64,000 bases of DNA from Cydia pomonella (taxonomy: Eukaryota > Arthropoda > Insecta > Lepidoptera > Tortricidae), in contig NC_084705.1 of assembly GCF_033807575.1 (NCBI RefSeq), positions 15,494,019-15,558,018 on the forward strand. Reading direction: 5' to 3'. Position numbers and translations under genes: made by a program. The stretch's first letter is position 1. Each line of letters begins with the position of its first letter. This document shows positions 1 to 11,752 of this stretch, one piece after another. A model generated the notes under the pieces. It saw only the letters and a program-made list of their open reading frames with translations, was not told where the DNA came from and did not search any database.

Positions 1-1259
1 ACAAAACTATCGACATCGACCGATTGCCTTGATTCCAGTATTTTCAAAAGTCTTTGAAAAAGTAATTTATAATCGTTTATATGCATATCTTAACAAATTA
101 AATTTACTTAGAAGTGAACAAAAGGGATCTAGAAAAAATATAAGTGTTAATATGGCTATATATGATCTTCTTAAGATTGTAATGAAAAATGTTGATAAAC
201 GAAAGCCCGTTTGCGCTATATTTACTGATATGACTCAAGCCTTTGACTATGTTAACCATGATCGACTATTATGCAAGCTTGAAATGTATGGTATTAGGGG
301 TAATGCGTTAAATCTTATCGAATCTTACTTAAGAGAAAGGCCTCAATGTACGGAAATATCGTGTGATTGGATGCATACTTTTTATTATATACATAAACGA
401 CCTCCCTAAAATATTTAAAGAACCGTGTGTCATGTTTGCTGACGACTGCTCTCTATTGGTTTCATGTGAAAATAATGAAAATCTTAATGAAAACCTATAC
501 GAGATTATGTCTAACGTTTTACTTTGGATGAAAGACCATAATCTTGAGATAAATTTTTCTAAAACAAAATTAATGCAATTTAGGCCTTGTCAGAAATCAG
601 AATTAGACGTAGATTTTACTTTTGATAATACCAAGATTGATTGCGTTTCGACATTTTCTCTTCTTGGTATAACAATAGACTGTAATATGAACTGGAAAGC
701 TCACATCCAGAAAATAAAAACAAAAATAAGCCAATTTATTTATGCATTAAGGGAACTTAAAAAGTCAACAAACATCCAGTCAGCTATGGTGGCATATTAT
801 TCGTTTGCACACGCATGTCTTTCTTACGGAGTTAATTTGTGGGGAAATAGTACTGACGTTCAGGAGCTATTCATTCTACAGAAGAAATGCGTTAGAATCA
901 TTGTAAATATTAATCAGTTAGATAGCTGTAAACCTTACTTCCAAAGCTTAAGAATTCTAACTTTGCCATGTATCTACATATTTGAGACCTGTAAATTCGT
1001 GAAAAATCATCCAGAATTATACTCCACATTCGGTGGTGTGCCACGTCGATACGAATCACGTTACAAAAACAACTTGCTGCAAACGTCGTCAAAATTACAA
1101 CTTCATAGAAATGGACCATACTCTATGTCAATACGAATTTACAATAATTTGCCAGAAGAACTAAAATCGGAAGAAAATTATAACAAATTTATAAAAACTT
1201 TAAAAAATTACCTAATCGAAAATGCTTTTTACACCGTTAATCAATACTTGAACTCTTAA
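1..1259 (+). pseudogene. LINE A: degraded non-LTR retrotransposon reverse transcriptase, CR1/jockey-like
   Basis: This is the reverse transcriptase of a non-LTR retrotransposon, which would copy element RNA at a nicked target. The first open segment (29-409) has the finger region and motif A (TDMTQAFDYVNHD, with the catalytic Asp). The second (363-1259) starts at GCILFIIYINDLP, has the FADD catalytic box near 435-446, then the thumb with LWGNST and a C-terminal tail ending YTVNQYLNS. The two segments are in different frames. The usual GVPQGSVLG motif between them is missing, so a small deletion with a frameshift lies near 355-372. The 5' part is outside the window. The C-terminal tail resembles those at 2671 and 12052. 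Not functional as it stands. The exact clade is uncertain. Confidence 0.88.
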
Positions 1260-1687
1260 ATTCATCTTGACATTAAAATATAAACAGTCCTAGTCATAAT
1301 GATATAATATTATATTCACCTCTCATCCAAATTTGAATAAGTACCCGTATTGTTAATTTTCTTATTACTTTGACAATTTTACCAATGCTTTATACAGATG
1401 TTTTACTAATTTATTTTTACAATGTTTTACCATTATTATTACCGTAATTGTAGTGAATTGTGCGTCATTCATTTTGATTTATATGAGTTTTAACGAATAA
1501 TTTTAGTTTACCTAAAAATATAAATGAATTATGTATGTATGAAATCTAGATTAGGAATATTCTGTATTTTGCTAAGCCCTATCCGGGTCCTAGTAGATAT
1601 GTATGTACCTAGCATTAAGTTGCATTTGTCTACTGTAATCTACTTTGGTTGCAAATAAATATTGAATTGAATTGAATTGAATTGAAT
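1260..1687 (+). repeat. LINE A 3' untranslated region with (TTGAA)n tail
   Basis: AT-rich region after the LINE A stop. It ends in AATAAATATTGAAT followed by about five TTGAA units (about 1659-1687). Short tandem repeats at the 3' end instead of poly(A) are typical of CR1-like LINEs. No ORF. Confidence 0.75.
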
Positions 1688-2884
1688 CTAGAATCTGTAC
1701 GAAGACAAAAACAGAACAAAAGTACTATTCGAGAGAGCAGTATGCCACACATGGAGTCCCACAGGGCAGTGTGCTTGGTCCCCTACTGTTCCTCGTTTAT
1801 ATTAATGACCTGCCAAATGATGTTGATTATCCAATAGTACTGTTTGCTGACGACAGCACATCTATAATAAATTGCGATAGCCTAATGACTTACGCACAGG
1901 ACATTAATACTGAATTAAATAATATTATAATGTGGTTAAATAAAAATAATCTAATAATCAATATTAAAAAAAAAAACAATGTAATGCATTTCTATAATCG
2001 CATAAATTTCATTAATCCTGATATAATTGACATTAACTATGAAAATGACAAAATAGAAAATGTAGACACAACACGTTTTTTAGGCCTATTAATAGATAGT
2101 CAACTTACTTGGAAACCTCATGTTACTGAGATATGTCAACAACTAAACAAATCTGCTTATGCACTTTCTAAACTATCAAAAATAGTAAACCGTGCTGTCG
2201 ACCTACCATGGACTTGTAGTCTCAAGACTCCGATATGGGATTATATTCTGGGGTAATTCAGTCGATAGAGAAAATGTACTTATAGCCCAAAAGCGGTGCG
2301 TAAGAGCAATGTGCGGAAAAAAATTCGGAGAAAGCAGTGTTCCGTTATTCAAATTAATGAAAATTTTAACATTTCCGTGTATTTATATATTAGAAATGGC
2401 AGTATTTGTTAAATGCAACCCTAATTTATTCTGTAAAGTCTCACAATACCGCAGATTTGCAACGCGATCACAATACGATCAGAAGTTGCACAATGAGCAA
2501 CGGAACACTACGTTGATGCGGAAAAGCATTTTTGGAATGGCTACCAGAATATACAATAAAATTCCTGACTGTTTAAAAAAACTACCACTATCTAAATTTA
2601 AAAAAACACTGACTACACTATTAATTGAAAAATGTTATTATAAAATAAGTGATTATTTAGATGAAAATTAAATGTTAAAATTTTATTTCTTAAGTATAAT
2701 TATGTTCCATTTTTTGTGACTATGTTTTAAATGATTATGTAATATTTAATTTACAAATTGTAAATTTTAATATGATTCATGTTTTATGTTTAAGTATAGT
2801 ATTTGTACGCCACTTTTGGCAGAGCATGGTGAGACTACGAAACCTATGTAAGATCGATCATTGTACCTGTGTTTTCACAAATAA

Positions 2885-2888
<4 letters not shown>
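1687..2888 (+). pseudogene. LINE B: 5'-truncated, frameshifted non-LTR reverse transcriptase
   Basis: Coding similarity begins directly at the end of the LINE A tail. An open frame runs from about 1687 and carries YATHGVPQGSVLGPLLF, YINDLP and the FADD catalytic box (about 1842-1853), ending at 2256. A second frame (2192-2671) continues with the thumb (YGIIFWGNSVDR) and a C-terminal tail ending SDYLDEN. The switch between frames lies near 2195-2210. A non-coding 3' part runs to the AATAAATAAT just before a (TC)n tract, which probably served as this element's tail. It is 5'-truncated and frameshifted, hence dead. The C-terminus is close to LINE A but the 3' end differs, so this is a related family rather than a copy. 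Confidence 0.87.
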
Positions 2889-2915
<27 letters not shown>

Positions 2916-2916
2916 T
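2889..2916. repeat. (TC)n microsatellite
   Basis: Uninterrupted TC dinucleotides between the 3' end of LINE B (plus) and the 3' end of LINE C (minus). It probably derives from the tail of one or both elements. Confidence 0.95.
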
Positions 2917-3317
2917 ATCCCATTCATTTGGGATCGGCGCAGCATGCCTTTTCCTTCCATATCTTTCTGTCACCCGTCATCTCATCGTTCACTCGCGTTC
3001 GTTTCATGTCATCTCTCACACAATCCATCCACCGTTTCCTAGGTTTTTCTGTGCCGTTCCATCCCTCCACATTCATTCGTAATACCTTTCTCGTCACATG
3101 ACTTTCATCCCTCCGCATTACATGCCCATACCACGCTAGGCGATTCGCTCTTACTTTTTCTATTATGGATGCAACTTTCAGACTTCCTCTTATATACTCA
3201 TTCCTTATCCATTCTCATTTCCGCTACATGCAATCTCTTTTGATCCGTGACTTTTAGGGCCTTCCAACACTCTGATCCATACATGACGACAGGTCTTATG
3301 ATGGTTTTATAAAAATG
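2917..3317 (-). pseudogene. LINE C: C-terminal fragment of a non-LTR reverse transcriptase with internal deletion
   Basis: The minus-strand frame at 2924-3118 reads MRRDESHVTRKVLRMNVEGW, then KPRKRWMDCVRDDMK and a CCADPK terminus. This is the C-terminal end found in many lepidopteran endonuclease/RT elements. Upstream on the same strand (3119-3317) are FYKTIIRPVVMYGSECW, the thumb start, and a ANRLAWYGHV segment. Between them the usual LRWMCG and ...R-N-E block is shortened and the frame shifts near 3205. It is 5'-truncated and non-functional. RTE-like affiliation is an inference from the C-terminus only. Confidence 0.82.
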
Positions 3318-3790
3318 ATGATGGTATTTGTTTGTAAAAATATTGATAGAATTATCGACCTTAAGTAACGACCCCAACCTCGCCCTGCAGATTTAGCCGA
3401 TCACATGAGCATTTATGTAGGTTTCCTAATAAAACTGTGTTTGTACGAAGTATTTCCATGTGTGATATGTTTGTTTGTATCAAAAGGAAAATCTGTTATT
3501 GATTGTTTAATTGGGCGTTTAACGACACATGTCTTTTTGTGAGTAGTCTTTTCCATGTTATTTCGTCAACTCTTCGCAAAATTCGGCATGCAAAATACGA
3601 AATACGACAAAACACGGCACGCAAATAAAAATACGACATGTAAGGCTACCTCAGTTACTATGTGTGCATGACAAAATGTTTGATTCAATAAGAAATAATC
3701 GTAACAATAAGTAAAAAGTAAAAATCTTTTTGCCGCTCAAATGCAATGTAAAAAATATTCCTATAATTACATTGTTTCTATCCTTATAAT
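3318..3790. other. Intergenic, no gene seen
   Basis: AT-rich sequence. The stretch 3590-3640 repeats short words such as ATACGACA and AAATACGA. Nothing else is supported. Confidence 0.5.
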
Positions 3791-3794
3791 TTTA

Positions 3795-5235
3795 AGAAAG
3801 CTGGAGCTCTGTGGGGTTAGGGGAAACGCTCTAAGCTGGTTTCAGAGTTATTTGACCGATCGCACTTAAAGAATAAAGATAGGCAAAAACGAGCGGCTTG
3901 AAGGTGCTAGATTTTGGTGTCCCGGTCCCACTCTCTTCATTTTATATGTGAATAGCATAGCTTATGTAAACATAAATCACGCAGACGTTATATGTTACAT
4001 AGATGATATTGCTATAGTATTTCACAAAGACACGTGGAGGAAAGTTATCAAATCCGTCGAGGAAGGGATGACAGTGGTAGCTAAACATCTTCAACGCAAC
4101 TTACTTACTTTAAATGTAGACAAAACGAAGTTTGTATGCTTTCATAAATCTAAAGCTTCCGAGCCTACTAGCTTGCCAAATATCGTAATACATAGATGCA
4201 GCCCCGAATGGTCGCTTTTTCCAAACTGTACTTGTGAATACATCAGTCGAACTATAACAGTAAAATATCTTGGCGTTACATTTCACAAAAAGCTTGACAA
4301 TCAACAATACAGACTACTCACTGCCAATCGTATTCGTAAATTAATATATATATATTTAAGAACCTGCGAAATTCTGCTGATAAAAAGCTTCTTAGCACTG
4401 TTAGTATCTGCGAACCGATTTTGTCTTATTGCATAACTGCCTGGGGTGGGGCTGCTAAAACAGCCATGATTATGGTAGAGAGAGCTCAACGTGGTGTCCT
4501 AAAAGTTATTCTTAAGAAGTCAGTCTTGTACCCAACCAAGCAAGTGTACAGGGATTTGGATGTACTTACTCGTAACGTTCGTAGTTTGTTTATTTTGCGG
4601 GTAGTGCTAAACGAACACGCTCGACTTCTTAGAACGCAAGACTTCTCAGCTATGATGCAAAAATGAAAGTATAAAATTCCCATTCCAACAGCTAAAACTG
4701 CTTTCGCTAAAAGATTTATTGTATACCTCCAACCGAATATCTACAACAAAGTTAGTGCAACAACTAGTTTTAAAAATAGTTCAATCGCAGAACTAAAACG
4801 CTAAGTCAAAAGATGGCTTACGAGGAAATAGAAGAAATACCGAGGATAAACACAGTAATTTATTCACTTATACACAAACATAACACACCAACATATTAAC
4901 ACCCCCATCACTCGCACACACACACCCACATACTCAACTGGATTCGCTGCATTTTAGTAAGCTCAAACAATTGTATGTAAAATATTCGACTTTATTACAT
5001 GATAGGTTAGATCAATTTATTGCCTAAAATAATCTATTAAGTGTCTAATTGTGTTATGCACGCTTCATGTCGTTTGAATACTCGTAACTATGTTGGCTAC
5101 CAGGACAAGGCAGGCTCTGCCTAGTGTAGAAACCATGTAGAATTTAGTCCTTGTTTATGTTATTCGAGTACCTGCTTATCTTTTATGCCTAATATTTATG
5201 CCCATTATCAATTTATGTACTGAAATAAAAATACT
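3795..5235 (+). pseudogene. LINE D: heavily degraded non-LTR reverse transcriptase
   Basis: Similarity starts at LRKLELCGVRGNALSWFQSYL (one frame, about 3795-3860). It continues after a stop through a damaged motif B region to NSIAYVNINHADVICYIDD (3948 on), where the catalytic box reads YIDD instead of YADD/FADD. The frame ends at 4436, and a second frame (4421-4666) carries SYCITAWGGAAKTAMIM and VERAQRGVLKVIL of the thumb. Further traces reach about 4810. The 3' part runs to about 5235 (TGAAATAAAAATAC). Multiple stops and frameshifts make it an old copy. Confidence 0.75.
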
Positions 5236-5446
5236 TTACTTAATTAACAAGTATGGTGAAAAAGATATAACGCTGAATATACTTCGTAGCACTAAAATAG
5301 TATGCTTATAACTTATAAAATTTTAAGAGATTGACACTGTGACAAAACATGTTGCTTGAAAACCTAGCTTTGTGAACAAACTTAACGAAGAGGACATATT
5401 ACGAGTATCGCCAAACTTGTAATACGTGTCGTTGAGGTGTTCCGTT

Positions 5447-5589
5447 CTGCCCGCGTAGCCAACATGCCAATCGTTAACGCTCCGTAGTGAACGAAACGCA
5501 ACTGTCACTGTCGCACTAATATGGAAGAGTGATAGAGAGAGATGACTACGCTGCGGAGCGTTAACTTGGCATGTTGTCTACGCGGGCAG
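5447..5589. mobile_element. MITE/foldback element, about 40-bp inverted ends
   Basis: The left arm (5447-5487) starts CTGCCCGCGTAGCCAACATG. The right arm (5551-5589) is its near-perfect reverse complement, ending CTACGCGGGCAG. The short loop carries TGTCGCACTAATATGG and a GATAGAGAGAGA run. No coding capacity. Confidence 0.85.
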
Positions 5590-5596
5590 GTCTTCA

Positions 5597-5775
5597 TTAG
5601 AAATAGAAATAGTTTATTCATGGCAAAAATATACAAATAGAAAGAGGAACAAAAACAAAGTTATACATAACATTACAACGTATAACATTACATTACATGA
5701 AACATATTAGCCACGAAATGGTCCCGACTCAGCATGGTGTTAGCCTGGGTCGGCAAACGCTGGTCTTCCGCCGGG
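5597..5775 (-). repeat. LINE 3' end (minus) with (TTTCTA)-type tail
   Basis: Reading the minus strand, the sequence runs ...CCATTTCGTGGC... to CATGAATAAACTATTTCTA then TTTCTAATG. The plus-strand copy at 59295-59423 shares the CATGCTGAG, CCATTTCGTG and ATGAATAAA words and the TTTCTA tail, so these are two 3' ends of one LINE family. Confidence 0.6.
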
Positions 5776-5939
5776 GCTATAAGCGAGTGAGCAGTGAGTG
5801 TGTTTTATTTATTTATTTGTATTGATAGTGAGTGAGTGGCCATTAGCAGTTCCACTTCATTAAATTATTCCTTTTTTAATGTAAATGCTTGATTTGTTGA
5901 TGAAAATGCAAAAATCACTTTATATGTGTTGTAACTATA

Positions 5940-6115
5940 GCATTTGAGGAGTTCCCTCAATTCCTCATGGATCCCATCATCAGAACTAGATTTAGATAAA
6001 AATGCGACCAATCTGTAAGCATATATACTACCACATAAAAAAAATCTAAATCGGGAAAAAAACGTAGGCTGAATTGAGAACCTCCTCCTTTTGAATTCGG
6101 TTAAAAACGATTTGA
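5940..6115 (+). repeat. Dispersed lepidopteran repeat ending in GTTAAAAACG
   Basis: Recognised words in order are GAGTTCCCTCAATTCCTC, GATCCCATCATCAGAACT, and TGAGAACCTCCTCCTTTTG followed by TTCGGTTAAAA. I know this sequence as a common interspersed repeat in moths and butterflies. A very degraded relative may lie at 30700-30770. The mobile-element class is unknown to me. Confidence 0.6.
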
Positions 6116-8604
6116 AACTTCAAAGTCGATTTTTCACAAACATGGTGTTTACAGAGGCAGTGCAGCATTTTGTCATGACACCACAGAAGTGACGTTTCTG
6201 ATGATCAATCCATTCGTGCCAGCCAGCTCTCCTGATATCACCCGTAGATATTCACATCTCCAGCTAATATTTTCCATAATTATAGTTGGCCTTTGAATAC
6301 CTACCCAGAAAAGGATATCATTACATTTTATTGATAAAGTAGATAAGGTGATCATACTACTGTCTAGTTTCGTAATAACAAAGTTTATTTATGGAACATA
6401 GGTAGGTACTTCGATATGATAGTACTAGGTTCACAAATCTGTACGATTGAGCTCCGTCAGCATCGAAACATCCGATTCATTTGTCTTATTAGTGCCGCTC
6501 TCGCTATTGACTGTCGATCGAACCGTACTTCCCAACAAGATAATTGGTAAAGGAAAATGTTATTCTTCTCCCTCTAATTGACTTTGGCTATTCGTGTTTG
6601 CGGTTTTGCATTGAATGAATAAACAATCAGTATGTTAGACGATGAAAAACCCTACACGACTGTAAGTTGAGTACAATGTTACCGTAAAAACCCGTTTGTA
6701 ATGGAAATGCGTTTTCCCTGGTTAGACCTTGTTTTTGGTATCACCTCAGTGAAAACGCGTTTTTACTAGTTAACAGGTTGAACGCCACTCCAAAAATATT
6801 GTATTTTCATTGAAGCCACTGGGATACCGGTGGGCCAAGCCTTATTGAACCATTGGAGTCATGGCGGGCACCGGTGAGCCATGGTGAGCTTTCTATTCAA
6901 TACTTTGTTAGGATTGCCATAAAACACACTAAGTCAGATCTATATCTGTTATCTTAGCTTGTTATATGGAAATCCTATTGCATTTGTTCGTTAGAACTAT
7001 TTCAAACGGACAAATAAAGTATGGAACATAAAGTAGTGACGAAAATGTTTTTTTTTGTTTAGCTTAAAGGGGTGCGCGACGCGAGGGTGGGCCATTCTAT
7101 GAAATCTTTTAGTTTTTGACATATAAGCTGCTATTTTTTAATCTATAGTGGTGAATGATACAAATATTATTTTGTATATCTTGATTTTACTGTGGCGCCT
7201 GCGGGTGCTTAGTTTTCGTAAACTTCCGGTGAAAACTAATTTTAACTACGATTTATCAGTCAAAACTAGTTTTCCTATAGTCTCTTGGTGAACTAGTTTA
7301 CAGTAGTTATCTATCTATGACCCGGTCTGTACCGATTTATATGAAATCTAAGTCTTTGATTTATTTTTATTCAAGACAACGGGACTTGTCGCATAAATTT
7401 ATGTTGCGGGAAAGTTTACATCTTTGATTTAGTTTAAAAATAATACCAAACTTGACCTAGGACCAAATTGACGCTGAAAACTTTCTCCCCCCACCTGCAT
7501 TAAAAATCTAATTCTTAAATCCACGTTTGGGTTATAAGGACCAATCCTGCCAAAGGAAATTTTTTGTTCACGCAACACCGTATTCCTTGAGCTACAACTA
7601 CGACTATTTTATATATAACACTAATAAGTTTTACTATGTTTAAAAAATAATGTGCACTTGCATCGTTTCAATTAACATCACTCGTAATATATTTCTTCTT
7701 TTAATTTAATTTCGTAGACACTCATTGGACACTAATCGATTTTATTATGGGAAAAGTAAGTACAGTTTGCCTGTGCATGTGATTGTCGACTTTACTACAT
7801 AAACATAGGTGCAGTGCTAACCAGCTTTGACCTGATATTAAATTTCGTATAAAGTAAAAGATTGTCATCAAAACTGCCATCTTCAATCGACTTTCCCGTC
7901 CATCCATATTATAATATATTAAGATTTTACATTTTCCTCTTTCCCTCATTTTAGTCATTTTGGCAAAAATTCTCCCGACTTTGAGTTCGCATTGTCTTTG
8001 CTACTGTTCTTTACTTATTCTGGGCTAATGGTTTGCGTGTTCTCAGTAACTTTTCTTATACATGTCTCTTCCTTTCTCTGATTGTTCGTTAAGATAAAGT
8101 TTATATACTTTAGAAGTTACAGTAAGTAACCGAATTATCCTAGCGGTTTATGTATGGTTCGACGTTCTAATATGTTATGTCAGTTCATTATCAGGTTTAC
8201 CTTGTCTGCCTTTCAAGATTCAGTGTTAATATGGTTTGTTTAATAGATACTCATAAAGCATGATGGTTAACATTTCTGTGAATACCTAAATGATTTCAAT
8301 GAATTTTTGAGCGTACAGTCTTAATCAGTTGATTTGTAACCTAAGATGGATATTACTTATAAAAAGCACGCCAAGACGAGATCTTCAAAGTTCTGATTGG
8401 CAATGTCATTCAAAATGGCAAAACATTTCATAATACTTTAAAAATATGTACATTTGACAGTAATTATGACGGCAGGAGTTGTAATCCCATCGAGGACTGG
8501 CAAACGTTTCTACAAGATTATTTTTATTAATGATGTCGATGACGATAACAGGCTGTTTTGCGCAACCGTTATAGGGCGGGAACTCCTCAAATGAATGATG
8601 GTTG
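6116..8604. other. Long stretch without genes; scattered AAAACTAGTTTT-like repeats
   Basis: No credible coding exon. Two blocks (about 6670-6790 and 7205-7305) are made of degenerate words such as GTGAAAACGCGTTTTTAC and the palindrome AAAACTAGTTTT (7262-7273). They match a block at 42960-43260. The rest is unremarkable AT-rich sequence. Confidence 0.45.
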
Positions 8605-8728
8605 CACTTTTTTTAGTACTACGTCGTTGGCAAATATGCATACGGCCCGCCTGAAATGTATGCCTGCAATTCCAGACGAGTTACATACGCGCTGCCGACC
8701 CTAACACTCCGCACCCTCGTTGAGCACT
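8605..8728 (-). repeat. R1 repeat, truncated copy
   Basis: Fragment of the R1 family described at 46121-46459. It runs from TACTACGTCG, GGCAAATATGCATACGGCCC through GAGTTACATACGCGCTGCCG to CCTCGTTGAGC. The sense strand of the family is minus here. Confidence 0.75.
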
Positions 8729-8842
8729 TGTCTACGTGACATCGTTTAAATAACCAGTGTGTATTTCTTTCAATCGTTACTACCGCCATTCATCATACTT
8801 CTGCTGAGCTATTGTGTGATTAAATATTGACGATGATGGTTT

Positions 8843-9085
8843 GTTGACGACCAGTTTAGCCTAGTGGGTAGTGACCCTGCCCATGAAGCCGATGGTCATG
8901 GGTTCGAATACCGGTAAGGGCATTTATACAACAGATATTTGTTCCTGAGTGAGGATTTTTTCTATTTATTTAAGTATTCGTATATTATGTATATCGTTGC
9001 CCGAGTACTCACAATACAAGCCTTCTTGAGCTTACCGTGGGGTTTAGTTATTTTGTGTAAAATGTCCTTATAATATTTATATTTT
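8843..9085 (+). mobile_element. tRNA-derived SINE, near full length
   Basis: The tRNA-related head has a box-A-like TTTAGCCTAGTGGGTAGTGA and a box B GGTTCGAATACC (RNA polymerase III internal promoter). The body runs through TTGTTCCTGAGTGAGG. The 3' region is ACAAGCCTTCTTGAGC...GTGTAAAATGTCCTTATAATA. The same 3' region occurs at 17590-17665 and 27684-27755, which defines the family. No ORF; it depends on a LINE for movement. Confidence 0.85.
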
Positions 9086-9752
9086 CATATTGTCAACACT
9101 GCAAACCTCGGTTTGATGGGAGTAAAAATGCACTTCTGCTAGTGCTTAATCAAATATCGACTCTTTTACCGACATCCATATAAAGCAATTTTTTAATGTT
9201 TGTAATCTTTATAAAAAATATAAACGTCAATAGAGTATCGACTTAATAAATTCCATATTTGTTTTGTAATCGCATATGACAAAGTCCATTTGAGCAATTG
9301 AAAAACATTACCGGAAACACTTTAATCAAGCAACGTTCCGGACAAAGCGATAGCAGCGCTTTTAAATGCAGATAAGGTCGCAAAACAAACACGGAAATTT
9401 CGAACAAGAGCTCAAAATGCAGTGATCATTTAATGAAAACGCTAAAAACGGCAAAGTGCACTTTTCTGTAACTTAAGAGCTATTTTACAGTTTTTTGTAC
9501 GCAACTCTTAGCGTGAAATTGACCTGATGTTAATTTCTGTAGGTTAAAAATGATTTTTATATTATTCAAGATATAGTATTCAAACACTTTAAGTTAGAAT
9601 CTTTTAATTTTTCAAATATTATGACAGTTGTTTTAGACAAAACATTTCGATTTTTCTTAACAATTTTTTTAACGGTAATTTAGTTTAGCTGCTGGTGCTC
9701 ACACCAATTTTAGAGATAAAAATTTATTTGCCATTAACCTAGCAAACAAACG
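9086..9752. other. Intergenic, no gene seen
   Basis: AT-rich sequence between the SINE and the 3' end of the TIL gene. No coding exon or clear repeat recognised. Confidence 0.5.
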
Positions 9753-9758
9753 TTTATT
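9753..9758 (-). promoter_or_regulatory. Poly(A) signal AATAAA of the two-TIL gene
   Basis: On the minus strand AATAAA lies 32 bases past the stop codon, in GGAATAAACG. A second AATAAA follows at 9728-9723. Either could end the transcript. Confidence 0.6.
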
Positions 9759-9790
9759 CCGTAAAAAAGGTCATCGTTACTTGTAAATAT

Positions 9791-11309
9791 CTAACAATCT
9801 TCCGGCAACACGCATACTCCCAAAGAGTCATGAAACACAAAGCCTTCTTTGCAGTCACATCGGTTGTACTGGCAGCTGCTGAAGCAAGTTTTGTTGAGGT
9901 CAGTGTAGTCGGAACAGGACCTGCCGCAGTGGTCGCCACAGCCAGATGTCGCGTTTCTGTCCCCTCCGCAATCAGCTGTAATTAGTATGAGCTTAATATA
10001 GTAGGTAAACAAGAACATCGAAAAACTTTTCTCTAGAAATAAAATTAAGCGACTGAAGTGTAACATTTGTGAAAGATTATGGTCCTATCTATTTCTTTAT
10101 TATGTGTATAGGTATTCTATCATGCAAAAACTGTTAGGTGACAAATTAGTAATTTAAATTTAAAATAAATTAAATCGACACAATCACAAACTCCTCGGCG
10201 CTCAGTAGTAGTATCGGTGCCAGTTAGGATGCAATAAGATGGCCAAAAATTACGATTAGACCTATCCGAAAAAAAAATGTTTTCTTTTATTAAACTGAAG
10301 GAATATTCAGTTCCGTTTAAAATAATTAAAGTTTAATATTATTTTAAACGGAACGGACTTGCATTTGTTTTGTTGCGTTCAATTTTAAAACTAAACAAAT
10401 ACAATTCTAATTTTGCAGGGTGGGCTGAAGAGGTTAAAACGCAGTGAAGGTGCCACATAAAAATTAGCTTCAGGTTCCTTTAACTTTGCAATGTCTACAG
10501 GAAAGACATGAACGAGTTTGCTAAAAAATGTGTGTGACCCTAATGTATAATGCTGCATAATGGTTAGACAGAATTTGATAAACACCTTCTATCAATTTCA
10601 GTCATTGGCTATTTACAGCGCCTTAGTAAAAACACAAGAAAAGTAAGTAACTACTTACGGCACTGGCTCTTCATTATGCAGTCGCCGTTCGCGTCTCTCA
10701 CATGGCCGTCCATGCACACGCATTCCGGCCGGCATAAGCCGGTACTGCCCGTGCACGGTTTGGGCCGGCCGAGCTCTTCGCAGCTCCCGGGGCCGCAGTG
10801 CGCACATTCCACGAACGTCTCGTCTTCTTTGCATGCCGACCGTTTTATGACTGAAAGTTTTATTGTTCCACAGTGTATCAGGTATATTGTGTTTGAAATT
10901 GGAAGCAAAAATGAACGTGCTAAATTGAAAAGAAAGAAATAATGAAGGTCCAACATTCGCGACACTAGTATAAAATTATAGTTTAATTTATTTTATTTGT
11001 AGTATTAAACACTAGAAGAAATTAAATTAAATCAACAGTAAGGGGTTCAGTGGCGCGATCGAACGTAACTCTTTTTTTCTCTTCATAACTTTTTTTAAAC
11101 AGAGCTCGGTCACTTATGTAGCTACGTGACTGAATTTTAAATTGGTTTCATGTTTACAGAACAGTGGTTACTGGTTAAGTATATAGTTTATACTATTCGG
11201 CTATTTAGGTTACGAGTACCTATTTGTACCTCAGGTACTCACCTATACTCCCACTTACATTAAACCAAACAGCACTTAAAACACACGTAGCAACAAATAT
11301 TTTATCCAT
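9791..11309 (-). CDS. Secreted two-domain TIL (trypsin-inhibitor-like) serine protease inhibitor, 3 exons
   Basis: Predicted exons are 11309-11243, 10850-10659 and 9975-9791, joined at GTGAGT and GTAAGT donors and TTTCAG and TTACAG acceptors, both introns phase 1. The lengths 67+192+185 nt give 147 residues plus a TAG stop. Residues 1-20 are a signal peptide (MDKIFVATCVLSAVWF start). TIL domain 1 spans C29-C86 and domain 2 C89-C147. Each has ten cysteines in the family order, ending C-x-C and a C-terminal Cys, as in five-disulphide inhibitors of trypsin, chymotrypsin or elastase. The reactive loop normally lies between Cys5 and Cys6: TGSTGL in domain 1 and only FSS in domain 2, so specificity cannot be read. 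Domain 2 follows domain 1 after two residues. The protein is probably in haemolymph, cuticle or silk. Target protease unknown. Exons and phases fit exactly, so I am fairly sure. Confidence 0.88.
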
Positions 11310-11752
11310 TATAAAAAAATCTAAATATTTAATCAACAAAAACTAGCTGTTTGTTTCGCAAACAACACAAAACTAAAACTAGTTTACGCAGTTAAACCTA
11401 TTTAAAAATTCGCTCCATGTAATTCTCCACTTTATTTTTCCTCGATTCACTGACTTTGATTCATTATTTACTCTGATTTTCCTCGTAAAGTATCCTCAAG
11501 TTGAATCATCTGACAATGACGACATAATGAGGATTAAAAAATATTATTTGCGTGAATTTTTTTAATTTAATTTGTAGGTCGATTATTCTTGTGTGTTAGT
11601 TGTTTTGTTAGTATTTTACCGTATATATAATCATAAAATACAATGAAATCGGTAACTATAAGCCACGCAATGCGGGCTTTTTATCAGACCGTGAGAAAGG
11701 TTTTGGTTTTAGAAGTATATGTAGTTATTTTATTTAAAGCTTTTGTTCAAAA
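11310..11752. other. 5' flank of the two-TIL gene; no other gene
   Basis: AT-rich. On the minus strand a TTTTTAAATAGG sequence about 90-100 bases before the start codon could act as a weak TATA box, but no convincing initiator is seen. Confidence 0.35.

Noticed and set aside
10676..10942. 88-codon plus-strand frame
   Set aside because: Shadow of exon 2 of the minus-strand two-TIL gene.
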